In this document: in pieces, positions 13,618-22,248 of the stretch
Layout: each line of letters starts with the position of its first letter
Numbering within the stretch: the first letter of the stretch is position 1
Assembly (NCBI GenBank): GCA_001821795.1
Contig: MHOB01000018.1
Location: 4,558 to 30,750, forward strand
Reading direction: 5' to 3'
Length of the DNA: 26,193 bases
DNA from: Candidatus Ryanbacteria bacterium RIFCSPLOWO2_12_FULL_47_9c
GTDB lineage: Bacteria > Patescibacteriota > Minisyncoccia > Ryanbacterales > GWA2-47-10b
Position numbers and translations under genes: made by a program
Notes under the pieces: model-generated
The model's input: the letters and a program-made list of their open reading frames with translations, nothing else
Databases searched by the model: none
Told to the model about the DNA's origin: nothing

Positions 13618-14687
13618 AGCTTCAGCGTAGCATGCGCTTTCAGTTTTCTCCAGTCCCTGTAATCTTTTTTGAGCGCGTGGAGGTAGGCGGCAGCAGCAAT
13701 CATCGCGGCATTATCGCCTGTGAAGCGCGCAGGCGGGAGCGCGAGCGTCACTGAATGGTTGAAAAAATCAACCGCGCGGCGGATGCGTATGCGAAGACGC
13801 CTGTTTGCGGAAACACCACCGCCCACAATGAGTGTTTTTATTTTATATTCTCTGAGTGCGCGTATGGTCTTTAAAATAAGAACATCGGCAACCGCTTCTT
13901 CAAACGACGCGGCGATATCGTTGTTTGTGTAGGGAATATTTTTTTCTTTTAGATCGCGGAGAGTGTAAAGAACCGCGGTTTTCAATCCCGAGAAACTAAA
14001 GTTGAAGTCTGACGAATGAATCATCGGCCGCGGGAATGCAAATGTATAACAATTGCCGGTGCGGGCGAGCTTGCTTATGAGAGGACCGCCCGGATACGAA
14101 AGGTGCATCATGCGGGCAACCTTGTCGAACGCTTCGCCTGCCGCATCGTCAACGGTTTCGCCGATCGTTTTGTACGAAAGCCAGTTTTTCGCAAACACGA
14201 GACTTGTGTGGCCGCCCGAAACGAGCAAAGCGATGACCGGAAAATCAATCTTTACTTTCTGCTTGTTATTTAAAAGCGGGGTGACAAGATGTCCTTCCAT
14301 ATGATTTACAGCAACCACGGGCAACTGCCAGTCTTGGGCGAGTTTTTGCGCGAAGTTAATCCCAGTCCAAAGCGCGGGTTCAAGCCCGGGGCCAACAGTG
14401 ACTGCGAGCGCATCAATCTCTTTTTCTGGGCGCGTGACGCCGGCTTTTCTGATTGCACGCTGAAGAATGATCGGCAGATTTTTTATGTGCTCGCGCTTGG
14501 CAAGATTCGGCACCACACCGCCGTAGGGCGCGTGGAGTTTTACTTGCGACGAGATAACGTTCGATTTTATTTTAAAATGTGGTTTTGCTAATCCACCTGA
14601 GCACGTTAAAACTGCGATACTTGTTTCATCGCAAGACGTTTCAATACCGAGGATTGTCTTGAACTTCGCGCCTTTTATTTTTGACAT
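13614..14687 (-). CDS. tsaD: tRNA N6-adenosine threonylcarbamoyltransferase TsaD
   Basis: TsaD, with TsaB and TsaE, transfers threonylcarbamoyl to A37 of tRNAs reading ANN codons. The 357-residue protein has the ASKHA-type ATP site (LGIETSCDETSIAV), the metal-binding pair in NHMEGH, LLVSGGHTSLV, GEAFDKVARM, FNFSFSGLKTA, GGGVSANRRLR and the final TGDNAAMIAAAA with its metal-binding Asp. I chose the ATG at 14687. The frame is open for 26 more codons upstream, but those do not resemble the family, and TTGATC, 17 nt, TATAAA (14722-14694) puts the predicted transcript start almost exactly at this ATG. It leads the cluster tsaD-valS-prsW-hsp20. tsaB and tsaE are not in the window. Confidence 0.95.
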   Translation of the reverse strand: MSKIKGAKFKTILGIETSCDETSIAVLTCSGGLAKPHFKIKSNVISSQVKLHAPYGGVVPNLAKREHIKNLPIILQRAIRKAGVTRPEKEIDALAVTVGPGLEPALWTGINFAQKLAQDWQLPVVAVNHMEGHLVTPLLNNKQKVKIDFPVIALLVSGGHTSLVFAKNWLSYKTIGETVDDAAGEAFDKVARMMHLSYPGGPLISKLARTGNCYTFAFPRPMIHSSDFNFSFSGLKTAVLYTLRDLKEKNIPYTNNDIAASFEEAVADVLILKTIRALREYKIKTLIVGGGVSANRRLRIRIRRAVDFFNHSVTLALPPARFTGDNAAMIAAAAYLHALKKDYRDWRKLKAHATLKL

Positions 14688-14693
14688 GATCAA

Positions 14694-14722
14694 TTTATAC
14701 AGTAATGTTATGAGTGGATCAA
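14694..14722 (-). promoter_or_regulatory. tsaD promoter, predicted leaderless transcript
   Basis: On the minus strand TTGATC (14722-14717), 17-nt spacer, TATAAA (14699-14694). Six bases then separate the -10 box from the tsaD ATG, so the mRNA should start at or within a base or two of the start codon. Confidence 0.7.
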
Positions 14723-14762
14723 GCCGAAATCCTTGGTGTGATAGAATGAGTCTCAACGGAGG

Positions 14763-14835
14763 CACGAATCTTTAATTCAATATTTACTCGATATTCTATA
14801 AGACTTAGACATGCAACGTCTAAGTTAGATTCGTG
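14763..14835 (-). repeat. Nested inverted repeats downstream of tRNA-Val(GAC)
   Basis: CACGAATCT (14763-14771) pairs perfectly with AGATTCGTG (14827-14835). Inside it, ACTTAGAC (14803-14810) pairs with GTCTAAGT (14818-14825) around a 7-nt loop. The outer right arm overlaps the last two tRNA positions. The inner hairpin could act as a weak terminator or processing signal for the leftward tRNA transcript, but no proper U run follows it. Confidence 0.5.
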
Positions 14836-14907
14836 GGCCCGTGCAGACTCGAACTGCAGACCTTTCGCATGTCAAGCGAACGCTCTAACCAACTGAGCTA
14901 CGGGCCC
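14834..14907 (-). tRNA. tRNA-Val (anticodon GAC)
   Basis: Read on the minus strand: acceptor GGGCCCG/CGGGCCC, D arm GCTC/GAGC, anticodon stem TTCGC/GCGAA with loop TTGACAT, and T arm TGCAG/CTGCA with loop TTCGAGT. The discriminator is A and CCA is not encoded. With the TAC isoacceptor in this window, the two cover most valine codons. Confidence 0.96.
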
Positions 14908-14940
14908 AAATGTTCAGTGGGCAAACAGAACTGTTGCGGG

Positions 14941-15012
14941 CGGCCCCAACGGGAATCGAACCCGTATTTACGCCTTGAAAGAGCGTTGTCCTAACCATTA
15001 GACGATGGGGCC
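14941..15012 (-). tRNA. tRNA-Glu (anticodon TTC)
   Basis: Read on the minus strand: acceptor GGCCCCA/TGGGGCC, D arm GTC/GAC with GG in the loop, anticodon stem ACGCT/GGCGT with loop CTTTCAA, and T arm ACGGG/CCCGT with loop TTCGATT. The discriminator is G, as expected for tRNA-Glu. CCA is not encoded. It lies 33 nt upstream of tRNA-Val(GAC) and is probably co-transcribed. Confidence 0.96.
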
Positions 15013-15125
15013 TAGGGTGCCTGCTGGACGGCATGGGGAGTAAAATGATAAAGATAAAGAGAACTATCCGTTGCTTTTGTTCCCCCGTGGATTTGTAAAG
15101 CATCAGCATAGTATCATTTTTACGA

Positions 15126-16718
15126 ATGTATGAAAAGTTCATGTCGTTATTTAGCATAATTGTAAGGCGCACCAAGGCTCTCGGTTGGAAACTAGCAGCG
15201 ATCTTTGTGGTTTTTATTATTGCCGTTGTGGGAATATTTCTTGTATATCGGGATTCTGGTGTTCCGCGCTATGAGTTTGTGGAGGCAGTAAGGAAAGATC
15301 TTACAGGAGAGGTGAGTGTGACAGGACGGGTCCAGCCGATTGAAGACGTGGAACTTTCTTTTGAAAAAGCCAGCCGCGTTTCCTCTGTGCGTGTACGGGT
15401 GGGGAGTATGGTAGTGCGCGGGAGCGTACTCGCAGAACTTGATAATGGGGATCTTCGGGCAAATCTTGCACAGGCGGATGCGGATGTGAAAGCCGAGGAG
15501 GCAAAGCTTGCTGAACTCAAACGCGGTACCAGGCAGGAAGAAATTGAAATTGCGCGCGCAGAGGTACTTGCTGCCGAGGTTGCGTTTTCGGAAGCGCAAA
15601 ATAATTTTGCCGATAAAATTAATGATTCGTTTACTAAATCCGATGATGTAGTTAGAAACAAAGTTGACCAGTTTTTTACTAATCCACGATCTCCCTATCC
15701 GAGACTTAATTTCGAGACTGACACGCAATTGAAGAATAAGCTGGAATTTACTCGCCTTGTTGTTGAAAACATGCTTGTTCGCTGGCAAACGAATCTGGAG
15801 AATATTTCATCTGCTGGCGCTCTGGACGCCCAGGGGAAAGAAGCGAGAGAAAATCTTACAACAATAAAATCTTTTCTTGAAGATATTGCCCGCGCGGTCA
15901 ACGCATTGACGCCGACAACCGGACTTAGCCAAACCACGGTTGATTCGTATAAATCGGATGTTTCAATCGCGCGCACGAACATCAATACTGCACTTTCAAA
16001 CTTGCAAGCTGCGGACGAAAAGCTCAAAACAGCGCAATCCAACAAGATTTTGAAAGAGGAAGGTTTAAAATTAAAGCAAGCAGGTCGAACGCAGGAAGAA
16101 ATTGCCGCCCAAGAAGCGCGCCTCTTGGGGGTACGCGCAAAGGCGGACAGCATTCGTGTAGAGATCGCGAAAACGATTCTCATTACGCCTATTTCGGGCA
16201 TTGTGACAAAAAATAACCTCAAAGTCGGGGAGATCGCCGAGGTGCGTGTTCCCGCTATTTCGGTTATCGGCGAGGGCGGCTTTGAAGTTATTGCGAATGT
16301 GCCGGAATCTGATATTGCCGCACTTGAGAAAGGGCATCCCGCTCGCGTCACACTTGATGCGTACACAAGCGATGACATTTTCTTTGCGCATATTATTCGG
16401 ATTGATCCCGCGGAAACAATTATTGATGGGGTCGCAACATATGAAATTCGGCTCGCTTTTGATAAACCCGATCCCCGTATTCGTTCGGGAATGACTGCAA
16501 ATATAGATATTATCACTGGTCGGCGCGAAAATGTTATTGTGGTTCCCGAGCGTGCTGTTGTCCGCAAAGATGGAGGAAAAATTGTTCGCACTATTGATGA
16601 GGCAGGTTCCGTTCATGAAGTTTTTGTGGAGACGGGATTTAGCGGCTCGGACGGCAATGTGGAAATTCTCTCGGGTATCACGGAGGGTGACCAGGTGATT
16701 ATCTTCGAGCGAGAATGA
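15126..16718 (+). CDS. Efflux adaptor protein (HlyD/MacA family)
   Basis: The 530-residue protein has one N-terminal membrane segment (about 22-40). A lipoyl/barrel-sandwich half (VSVTGRVQPIEDVELSF) follows, then a long alpha-helical hairpin (about 125-350) rich in Ala, Glu and Lys, the second lipoyl half (ILITPISGIVTKNNLKVGEIAEV), and beta-barrel and membrane-proximal domains. This is the MacA-type adaptor layout. Here it would join the ATPase and permease encoded next to it, in a cell that probably lacks an outer membrane. A TATCAT at 15112-15117 lies 8 nt before the ATG with no ribosome binding site; an in-frame ATG five codons later is an alternative. The 3' end overlaps the ATPase gene as ATGA. 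Confidence 0.9.
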   Translation: MYEKFMSLFSIIVRRTKALGWKLAAIFVVFIIAVVGIFLVYRDSGVPRYEFVEAVRKDLTGEVSVTGRVQPIEDVELSFEKASRVSSVRVRVGSMVVRGSVLAELDNGDLRANLAQADADVKAEEAKLAELKRGTRQEEIEIARAEVLAAEVAFSEAQNNFADKINDSFTKSDDVVRNKVDQFFTNPRSPYPRLNFETDTQLKNKLEFTRLVVENMLVRWQTNLENISSAGALDAQGKEARENLTTIKSFLEDIARAVNALTPTTGLSQTTVDSYKSDVSIARTNINTALSNLQAADEKLKTAQSNKILKEEGLKLKQAGRTQEEIAAQEARLLGVRAKADSIRVEIAKTILITPISGIVTKNNLKVGEIAEVRVPAISVIGEGGFEVIANVPESDIAALEKGHPARVTLDAYTSDDIFFAHIIRIDPAETIIDGVATYEIRLAFDKPDPRIRSGMTANIDIITGRRENVIVVPERAVVRKDGGKIVRTIDEAGSVHEVFVETGFSGSDGNVEILSGITEGDQVIIFERE

Positions 16719-17422
16719 AACCTGTTCTTATTGAAGTTTCAAACCTCCAAAAGAGTTATTTTAGCGAGGGAGTAGAAACACCTATTCTTCACGATCTTAC
16801 ATTTTCGATTACGGAAGGAGAGTTTGTTGCGATCATGGGGCCATCGGGTTCTGGGAAATCAACTCTACTGCACATATTGGGTTTCCTTGATCGCCATACA
16901 ACTGGCGAGTACCGCTTTAAAGGAAAAAGCATCGATGACTATTCAAAAGACGAGGTTGCCCGCGTGCGCAACGAAATGATGGGGTTTGTTTTTCAAGCGT
17001 TCAATCTTCTCCCGAGGATTTCAGTGCTTGAAAATGTAAAGCTCCCGCTACTCTACTCGCGCGTTGCCGAGCGTGAATGGAATCGGCGCGCCGAGGAAGC
17101 CATTCGCGCGGTTGGCCTTGCCCACCGGTTTCAATTTGACGCCGTGCGCCTTTCGGGCGGCGAGAAACAGCGTGTTGCAATTGCGCGCGCTCTGGTGAAT
17201 TCACCGAGTGTTATTTTTGCCGATGAGCCGACCGGGAATCTTGATTCGCGCTCGGGTGTCGCGGTCATGGATATACTCCAAGCGCTCAACGAAGAACGGG
17301 GCCACACAATCATCCTCATTACCCACGAGGCATATATGGCAGAACACGCCGAACGCGTTATTCACATTCTCGACGGCCGCATAGATAAGGACGAAAAAGT
17401 TATGAAACGGATCAGAAAGTAA
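16715..17422 (+). CDS. ABC transporter ATP-binding protein (MacB/LolD type)
   Basis: The 235-residue ATPase has Walker A GPSGSGKST (42-50), a Q-loop in FVFQAFNLLPRISVLENV, the signature LSGGEKQRVAIARAL, Walker B VIFADEPTGNLDS and the switch His in ILITHE. The length and the LLPRxSVLENV segment are typical of the subfamily that powers MacB, LolCDE and FtsE-like mechanotransmission rather than classic importers. It overlaps the adaptor gene by 4 nt and is followed after 1 nt by the permease gene, so the three form one operon. Confidence 0.95.
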   Translation: MKPVLIEVSNLQKSYFSEGVETPILHDLTFSITEGEFVAIMGPSGSGKSTLLHILGFLDRHTTGEYRFKGKSIDDYSKDEVARVRNEMMGFVFQAFNLLPRISVLENVKLPLLYSRVAEREWNRRAEEAIRAVGLAHRFQFDAVRLSGGEKQRVAIARALVNSPSVIFADEPTGNLDSRSGVAVMDILQALNEERGHTIILITHEAYMAEHAERVIHILDGRIDKDEKVMKRIRK

Positions 17423-17423
17423 C

Positions 17424-18674
17424 ATGGCATTAGCGCTCCGTCATACATTGGTAACTTCCCTCAATGCTCTTGCGACGCATAAATCGCGTTCTGCTCTTAC
17501 AATACTTGGCATTGTGATTGGCATTACCGCTATTATTGTGGTGACATCTGTCGGCGAGACAGCGGAGGATATTATTGTAGGTGAACTCGGGGGACTCGGT
17601 GCTGATACGATTGTGGTGCGTCCGGGCAAAGAGCCGAAGGGGCCGACTGATATTGCTGAAGTTTTACTATCCGATTCGCTGAAACAGCGCGAGCTCGCAG
17701 CGCTCATGAAAAAAAGCAACGTGCCGCATCTTGCGGACGCGGCCCCCGAAGTGCTGGTAACCGGCAGCGTTTCTTATGGCGGGGAAACATTCAGGCCCGT
17801 TATTTTAGGTTTTACCGCTGATTTTATGGTTAAAACATTGAAATTGCGCGTCGCGAGCGGTGTTGCGTTTGACGAGCGCGATATTGCAACGCGTGCGCCC
17901 GTAGCAATTATTGGCTCTCGCGTTGCGCTCGAGTTGTTCGGGGGTGAAGATCCGGTTGGTAAAAATATTGACATCAAGGGGCGTAAGTTCCGCGTTGTCG
18001 GTGTTTTTGAAAAACGGGGCCAGGTTGTATTTTTTGATATTGATGAGCTTGTTCTTGTGCCGTATACGACCGCCCAAGCGTTTTTAGTGGGAACGAAACA
18101 TTTTAATCAAATTGTCGTGCGCGCGGAAAGTCCGGGTCTTGTTGATCGGACAGTTTTTGATATCCAACAGACACTGCGCGCTCTTCATGATATTGATGAT
18201 CCAACCAAAGACGATTTTTCTGTGCAGACACAACAAGGCCTGGTTTCACAGGTTCGGACCATCATTGGTGTTTTTACTATTTTTCTTTCCTTTACTGTTG
18301 CCATTGCTCTCATCGTCGGAGGCATCGGCATCATGAATATTATGCTGGTGAGCGTAACCGAGCGCACGAGGGAGATTGGCCTCCGAAAAGCTCTGGGAGC
18401 TACTGATCGCGACATTATGCGCCAATTTTTAGTGGAGGCGGTATTTCTGACTGCGATAGGTGGGATTATCGGTGTTGTCCTTGGGTTTATTATTTCTGTC
18501 GCGGTGTCATTTTTTCTCTCGCGTTCCATCGGTCTCCCGTGGGAATTTCATTTTTCGCTTTCCGCGTCGCTTTTGGGAATTATCATCTCGTCCATTGTTG
18601 GACTTGTTTTTGGCATATATCCGGCATACAAAGCTTCGCGCCGTAGTCCCATAGAGGCGCTTCGCTACGAGTAA
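17424..18674 (+). CDS. MacB-type FtsX-domain permease
   Basis: The 416-residue permease has an N-terminal membrane segment (about 20-44, with SALTILGIVIGITAIIVV). A large extracytoplasmic MacB periplasmic-core domain follows (about 45-265, with GADTIVVRPG and PVAIIGSRVALELFG), then the C-terminal FtsX domain with three spans. That domain carries the conserved VGGIGIMNIMLVSVTERTREIGLRKALGA coupling region and the ending PAYKASRRSPIEALRYE. MacB-type systems move peptides or other molecules across or out of the membrane by a mechanical stroke, not through a channel. The ATPase lies 1 nt upstream; the substrate is unknown. Confidence 0.93.
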   Translation: MALALRHTLVTSLNALATHKSRSALTILGIVIGITAIIVVTSVGETAEDIIVGELGGLGADTIVVRPGKEPKGPTDIAEVLLSDSLKQRELAALMKKSNVPHLADAAPEVLVTGSVSYGGETFRPVILGFTADFMVKTLKLRVASGVAFDERDIATRAPVAIIGSRVALELFGGEDPVGKNIDIKGRKFRVVGVFEKRGQVVFFDIDELVLVPYTTAQAFLVGTKHFNQIVVRAESPGLVDRTVFDIQQTLRALHDIDDPTKDDFSVQTQQGLVSQVRTIIGVFTIFLSFTVAIALIVGGIGIMNIMLVSVTERTREIGLRKALGATDRDIMRQFLVEAVFLTAIGGIIGVVLGFIISVAVSFFLSRSIGLPWEFHFSLSASLLGIIISSIVGLVFGIYPAYKASRRSPIEALRYE

Positions 18675-18723
18675 TTATTCCGCGCCGCTTCGTTTTGGTG
18701 TATACTGGGAAACATTATTATTT

Positions 18724-19416
18724 ATGAAAGATTATAGTATCAGGCATATTGCAATTATTCCAGATGGAAACAGACGGTGGGCAAAGGCCCATGGAAAGCT
18801 GCCGTGGCGGGGCCATCAAGCCGGCGTGAGAACATATGAACAAGTTCTCAAAAAAGCACTTGAACTTAATGTGTACTGCGTTTCGTTTTGGGGAATGAGC
18901 ACGGATAATCGCCTGAAACGCGGGCATCGCGAGGTGGCTTTTTTGTTTGCACTTTTTGAAAAGACGCTTCAGAGGGCGCTCGCAAGCAGGGAGCTTGAGA
19001 AAAACGATGTGCGGGTCAACGTGCTTGGTGAGTGGCGCGCGCAATTTCCGAAGAAGCTTGTGCGCCTCGGCGAAAGAGTCATAAAAGAAACAGAAAAGCG
19101 AAAAAAACATATCATGAACTTGCTTTTGTGCTACGACGGGAGATCGGAAATGCTCCACGCCTTTCGCAGGGCGCTTGCGTCAAAAGGAAAATCTGCGGGA
19201 GACCCGAAGCGATATCTCTACACACGAAATCTTCCGCCAGTTGATTTAGTGATCCGTACGGGCGGTGACCCCCATCTCTCGGCGGGTTTTATGATGTGGG
19301 ATGTGGCGGATGCCCAGCTTCACTTTTCAAATAAGCTCTGGCCCGATTTTACGCCCGAGGACTTTGAGCGCGCGGTAAAAGATTATCTCCGGCGTGAACG
19401 GAGATTTGGCGCGTGA
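18724..19416 (+). CDS. uppS: Divergent isoprenyl (undecaprenyl) diphosphate synthase
   Basis: This cis-prenyltransferase makes the lipid carrier for cell-wall precursors from isopentenyl and farnesyl diphosphates. The 230-residue protein has the catalytic Asp14 in IIPDGNRRWAKAHG, GHQAGV (30-35), SFWGMSTDN (54-62), NLLLCYDGR (132-140), and DLVIRTGGD followed by LSAGFMMWDVADAQLHF. Several normally invariant positions differ. The usual RTSGE is RTGGD (178-182), and the usual R-x-S-N-F-L-L-W reads H-L-S-A-G-F-M-M-W. That region contacts substrate diphosphate and Mg2+, so chain length or kinetics may differ. TATACT lies 17 nt before the ATG. Confidence 0.88.
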   Translation: MKDYSIRHIAIIPDGNRRWAKAHGKLPWRGHQAGVRTYEQVLKKALELNVYCVSFWGMSTDNRLKRGHREVAFLFALFEKTLQRALASRELEKNDVRVNVLGEWRAQFPKKLVRLGERVIKETEKRKKHIMNLLLCYDGRSEMLHAFRRALASKGKSAGDPKRYLYTRNLPPVDLVIRTGGDPHLSAGFMMWDVADAQLHFSNKLWPDFTPEDFERAVKDYLRRERRFGA

Positions 19417-19428
19417 TATAATGAGCGC

Positions 19429-19815
19429 ATGGCATTTGCGCTCTTTTTTGATTCTCTTGCCTGGATCTGGCGCGATGGAGTTCGCGAGTATGCGCGCGGT
19501 TGGATGAATGTTCACTGGTTCGTGTACCATTTTTTCTCAATGCCGGTTCTTTTCGAATCGTTTTTTGCGCCGTTCCACCGGTTACGCGAGCGCGCGCGCG
19601 CAGGTTTTGATATTGAAGACTGGTTGAGTGTTATCGTAATCAATGTTCTTATGCGCATTGTAGGGATGATTGTGCGCACCGCATTTCTTGCTCTTGGCAT
19701 TCTTGCCGAGTGTGTTGTTTTTCTTCTTGGCTCGTTTTTTTTCCTCGTTCTTGTCTCCGGCGCAGTTTTTGTGCCGATCGTATTCGTTATTGGCGTTATA
19801 ACTCTTTTTTTGTAA
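19429..19815 (+). CDS. Small multi-span membrane protein, unknown function
   Basis: The 128-residue protein begins with an aromatic-rich amphipathic part (WIWRDGVREYARGWMNVHWFVYHFF). A basic loop (HRLRERARAG) follows, then two or three hydrophobic segments from about 64 to the end. A perfect TATAAT ends 6 nt before its ATG, suggesting its own leaderless transcript. The Clp-like ATPase gene starts 3 nt after its stop. The pairing suggests the two proteins work together at the membrane. I recognise no family. Confidence 0.7.
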   Translation: MAFALFFDSLAWIWRDGVREYARGWMNVHWFVYHFFSMPVLFESFFAPFHRLRERARAGFDIEDWLSVIVINVLMRIVGMIVRTAFLALGILAECVVFLLGSFFFLVLVSGAVFVPIVFVIGVITLFL

Positions 19816-19818
19816 CAC

Positions 19819-22245
19819 ATGCGCACGCGTCTGCCCCTCGCATTTCGTCTGGATCTCGTTTCCCGTCCCCATACGCGCTCATTGTTTGTGAAGTTGTTTT
19901 TTGTACTTTCCCTTGTTTCGTTTCTGCTCCTTCTTGCATCACTTTTTACGGATGCAGTCTTACTTCCTCTTGTCATTGAAAAAACACCGATTCTCGGCGT
20001 TTTATATATTACAACAAGTTTTTTCCTCGCGTTTTGTTTCGTTGAGTTTTATTACCGTTCGCACTTGGTGCCCTTTGGCGCGGTAACAGAAAGCGGTTTG
20101 CGTGTTACGCTCGCGCCGGAAGCGGCGCGCGTTTTTTCCTACATGGGCGGGGGATTTGGCACGGACATCCGTGTTTCCGATTTTCTTGCTGCGCTCAATA
20201 AGACAATTTTTTTACGAATTCTTCTTGTGCGGCTCGGGATTGCAGAGGAAGATTTTGCTTTATCCATAAACCAAAAACGGGCTGTTGCATCTGTGCGCAT
20301 AGAACGGCTTTTGAGCGAGGGGTTGTTGACTCTTTCTGCAATTTTTGTTTTCTGTGCGAGCGAAGACGAGGTGCTAAAAAACTTTTTCTTCCAGCGGGAA
20401 GTAAAACCAGAGATTCTTTCTGGCGCCGCCGAGTGGGTTGAGTCTGAAATTGAAGAGTATTATGCGCGCACGCGGTGGTGGCTTCGGAAAAATCTGGAAC
20501 GCATTCCGGGGATTGCAAAAGATCTTGGTTATGGATATACGTACAACCTCGAACGATATGCCTCCGAGGTGCTTCCGCGGAGCACAAGATTCGCGCGCTA
20601 CGCACGGGTGCGCGAAATAGAAGCGGTTGAAGAAGCCCTTGCGCGCTCTCGCGAGGCGAACGTGCTTTTGGTTGGAGAAGCCGGCTCTGGAAAGCACACC
20701 GTAGTGGAGGGATTCGCTGGTCTTATCTATGAAGGTCGCGTCAAGCCGGTGCTTGAGCATAAACGCGTTATGATGCTTGATGCCGAAAGTATCACGGCGC
20801 GCGCCACGACAAAGAGCTCGTACGAAGGGGTCATGATTACTATTCTCGCCGAAGCGGTCGGGGCGGGAAATATTATTCTTGTCATTGAAAACTTCCCGGG
20901 ATTTCTTGCCTCTGCGCGCGAGATGGGCGCTGACGCGCTCGATATTCTTGGACACTATATTTCCGGTCCCAACCTTCAGGTGATAGCCCTTTCGGAAACC
21001 GGGGCGTTTCATCGGGATCTTGAGCCGAATGGACTTGTCGCGAAACTTTTTGAAAAAGTAGAGATGCGCGAGGTTGAATCAAATACGGTTATTTACATGC
21101 TTGAAAGCTCGTGCTCCGAACTTGAAGCGGCAACGGGCAAAGTTTTTACCTATCAGGCGCTTGTGCGTGCGGAAGATCTCGCGCGAAGATTTATTGCGGA
21201 AGGCGTTATGCCGGAGAAAGCAATTAACCTCCTCGATGATGCGGCATCAATGCTTCCTTCCGAAAACCGCCTTGTGCGGGCGGAGGATATTGATGCGGTT
21301 GTCACGCGGCGGACGGCAATTCCCACGGCGGTTGCAGAAGAAGCAGAAAGTGAAAAACTGCTCAAGCTTGAGCAGCTCCTGCACGAAAAAGTTATTAATC
21401 AGGAACACGCAGTTTCCGTGATTTCTGATTCGCTCCGCCGCGCGCGTGCTGGTCTCGGCCGCGGACGGCGGCCGATCGGGTCATTTCTTTTTCTCGGCCC
21501 TACGGGGGTTGGGAAAACAGAGACCGCGCGATCTCTTGCTGAAATTTATTTTGGTGGTGAGGAAGCGATGCTTCGGTTTGACATGTCTGAATTTCAGGGC
21601 GAGGATGGTCTTGAAAAACTCACGGGTTCGTTTGAGATGAAAGAACCGGGAGTGCTTGCGTCTCGTCTCCGTGAAAGGCCGTTTGGCTTGCTTCTCTTTG
21701 ATGAGTTTGAGAAATCATCGCACGACGTACGCAACTTGTTTTTACAAGTATTGGATGAGGGTGTATTCCATGATGCGTTCGGGCGCACGGTATCGGCCCG
21801 GGAGACAATCGTTATTGCTACCTCAAACGCGGGGGCAAATACCGTGTGGGAGCTTTTGAAGGAGGGGAAAGATCCTTCGGAGGTTCAGGAGGCGGTTATT
21901 GATGAGATCAGAAAAGAGGGAGTGCTTTCGCCCGAGTTGCTGAACCGGTTTGACGCGGTAGTGGTGTTTCATCCGCTTTCTCCGGAACAACTTGAACAGG
22001 TGGCGTTGCTTCTTTTGCGCGATCTTGCGCGGCAACTTGAAAAGCAGGACGTGCACTTTGTGCCATCCCGCGATCTTGCGCGCCGCATTGTGGAAATTGG
22101 CTACGACAAAACGTTCGGCGCCCGCCCTATGCGCAGGGCGATACAGGATCACGTTGAGCAACTCATCGCCCGAAAAATTTTAGAGGGAACGCTCAAGCGC
22201 GGTGATTCGTTTAGCTTTACTGCCGAAGATATCGCAAGTCTTTAA
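19819..22245 (+). CDS. Membrane-anchored Clp-like double AAA+ ATPase
   Basis: The 808-residue protein has two N-terminal membrane segments (about 24-43 and 57-77). A region at about 95-195 resembles the Clp N-domain (VSDFLAALNKTIFLRILLVRLGI). Two AAA+ modules follow. In D1, Walker A GEAGSGKH is present (286-293), but the Walker B reads ILVIEN (353-358) where Clp proteins have I-D-E, and the usual R-R-F arginine finger region reads AKLFEKV. The pore-loop tyrosine is kept in SYEG (334-337). D2 is intact: GPTGVGKT (560-567), LLLFDE (624-629), LLNRFD arginine finger and the C-terminal GARPMRRAIQ. The D2 pore loop lacks the usual GYVG (SFEMKEPG instead). No ClpP is nearby. The spacing to both neighbours is 3 nt. 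Confidence 0.88.
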   Translation: MRTRLPLAFRLDLVSRPHTRSLFVKLFFVLSLVSFLLLLASLFTDAVLLPLVIEKTPILGVLYITTSFFLAFCFVEFYYRSHLVPFGAVTESGLRVTLAPEAARVFSYMGGGFGTDIRVSDFLAALNKTIFLRILLVRLGIAEEDFALSINQKRAVASVRIERLLSEGLLTLSAIFVFCASEDEVLKNFFFQREVKPEILSGAAEWVESEIEEYYARTRWWLRKNLERIPGIAKDLGYGYTYNLERYASEVLPRSTRFARYARVREIEAVEEALARSREANVLLVGEAGSGKHTVVEGFAGLIYEGRVKPVLEHKRVMMLDAESITARATTKSSYEGVMITILAEAVGAGNIILVIENFPGFLASAREMGADALDILGHYISGPNLQVIALSETGAFHRDLEPNGLVAKLFEKVEMREVESNTVIYMLESSCSELEAATGKVFTYQALVRAEDLARRFIAEGVMPEKAINLLDDAASMLPSENRLVRAEDIDAVVTRRTAIPTAVAEEAESEKLLKLEQLLHEKVINQEHAVSVISDSLRRARAGLGRGRRPIGSFLFLGPTGVGKTETARSLAEIYFGGEEAMLRFDMSEFQGEDGLEKLTGSFEMKEPGVLASRLRERPFGLLLFDEFEKSSHDVRNLFLQVLDEGVFHDAFGRTVSARETIVIATSNAGANTVWELLKEGKDPSEVQEAVIDEIRKEGVLSPELLNRFDAVVVFHPLSPEQLEQVALLLLRDLARQLEKQDVHFVPSRDLARRIVEIGYDKTFGARPMRRAIQDHVEQLIARKILEGTLKRGDSFSFTAEDIASL

Positions 22246-22248
22246 TAT

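Noticed and set aside
14688..14765. N-terminal extension of TsaD
   Set aside because: The 26 extra residues do not resemble the family and would cover the tsaD promoter.
15192..16616. Long minus-strand frames opposite the efflux adaptor gene
   Set aside because: They mirror the codon structure of a well-supported adaptor gene and have Ser/Arg-rich, family-less translations.
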